From NCBI GenBank assembly GCA_025355955.1, contig JANXYP010000069.1, positions 1 through 47,820 on the forward strand: a stretch of 47,820 bases of DNA, given 5' to 3'. This stretch comes from Chloroflexota bacterium (GTDB lineage: Bacteria; Chloroflexota; Chloroflexia; QHBQ01). Every line of letters starts with the position of its first letter. The first letter of the stretch is position 1. The translations under genes and the position numbers were made by a program. Below are positions 47,609 through 47,820 of this stretch, one piece after another. The notes beneath the pieces are model-generated. The model was not told where the DNA came from. It ran no database searches and saw only the letters and a list, made by a program, of their open reading frames with translations.

Positions 47609-47820
47609 ATGACCGATTTGAGTTTCTTTGTGCTACCCGACGACGGGCTGACTCCAGTGCTAGACCTGATCAACCAGGCGCAGCACACCCTCGACATCTA
47701 TATCTTCAAGATGGAGAACAACGAGATTGAGCAGGCGCTGGATGAGGCGGTAAAGCGCGGCGTGGTGGTGCGGGCAATACTGGACAAGACATCGGACACC
47801 TCGGCTGCAGCATACCAGCG
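47609..47820 (+). CDS. Phospholipase D-like protein, 5' part
   Basis: The first 70 residues only; the gene runs off the window. MTDLSFFVLPDDGLTPVLDL is followed by INQAQHTLDIYIFKMENNEI and VKRGVVVRAILDK. This matches the N-terminal strand-helix-strand of PLD-superfamily proteins (helix of the target site, then hTLDIYIFxhxn and V.VRhLlD). The HKD catalytic motif would lie beyond the end. AGGAGG is 6 bases upstream of the ATG. It could be a cardiolipin-synthase-like or PLD-type nuclease. Confidence 0.75.
   Translation, partial: MTDLSFFVLPDDGLTPVLDLINQAQHTLDIYIFKMENNEIEQALDEAVKRGVVVRAILDKTSDTSAAAYQ

Overview
The window looks like a chromosomal segment of a Chloroflexota bacterium, probably class Chloroflexia. 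This is an inference, since no rRNA or other marker gene is present. It rests on moderate-to-high GC, an OpcA-dependent glucose-6-phosphate dehydrogenase set, coenzyme F420 genes, a SufBD/Rieske cluster, and a very dense load of small palindromic and heptanucleotide repeats. No tRNA, rRNA, CRISPR array, transposase, integrase or phage gene was seen.

Layout. 1-489 is the 3' part of a PhnE-type transporter permease, followed by an unknown helical protein. 1346-3670 is a queuosine-precursor operon, queF-queC-queD-queE, with ATGA overlaps. 4171-5685 is a secreted lipoprotein phosphoesterase. 6047-8697 (minus) is an F420 group: LLM-family oxidoreductase, FDOR-type split-barrel protein and CofD, with a beheaded acetyltransferase gene after cofD. 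9149-23433 (minus) is a nearly complete pentose-phosphate and glucose-6-phosphate cluster in the order FGGY kinase, tkt, (frameshifted small gene), tal, pgi, gnd, zwf, opcA, pgl, rpiA. Only ribulose-phosphate epimerase is missing. 23698-29092 holds a small zinc-ribbon membrane protein and a sufB-sufD-Rieske-glycosyltransferase run without sufC. 29280-32989 holds a PIN-toxin/antitoxin pair, an APH-like kinase and an ABC-F ATPase. 33503-38583 holds small metabolic genes: FDOR/PPOX, DinB, inositol phosphatase, cyclase, YnfA, 3-hydroxyacyl-CoA dehydrogenase and a PIG-L deacetylase. 38679-45673 has two large glycosyltransferases and an acyl-CoA ligase. 45913-47820 has a nitroreductase, an unknown polytopic membrane protein and the start of a PLD-family protein.

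The most unusual content is the repeats. Family A is a 92-bp MITE with TACCAATTAGCCG ends and apparent TTA target duplications. Family B is a 114-bp MITE with TATTACAGCCTCA ends and a TTAG duplication. Family C is built on GGGCGGGCCACCGCCCGCCCC cores with CAATCCGTT strings. Family D is made of CCTCTCCC...GGGAGAGG hairpins, often with a T-run. A further class is heptanucleotide tandem repeats (GTGCTGA, GTAGATT, GTAGAAT, GTAGAGG, TTTTGAG). In almost every case the heptamer tracts touch the start or stop codon of a gene, and their stop-bearing strand always points outward from that gene. Because 7 = 1 mod 3, such a tract presents a stop codon in all three frames on one strand and none on the other. 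Several repeats are translated in frame inside enzymes (rpiA and both large glycosyltransferases), and others supply the stop codon of a gene (LLM oxidoreductase, ABC-F, zinc-ribbon protein, PIG-L deacetylase).

Functionally the core of the window is NADPH and pentose supply (zwf/opcA/pgl/gnd with the non-oxidative branch), next to F420-using enzymes, Fe-S assembly, tRNA queuosine biosynthesis and cell-surface glycan synthesis. All calls come from reading the sequence; no database search was run.
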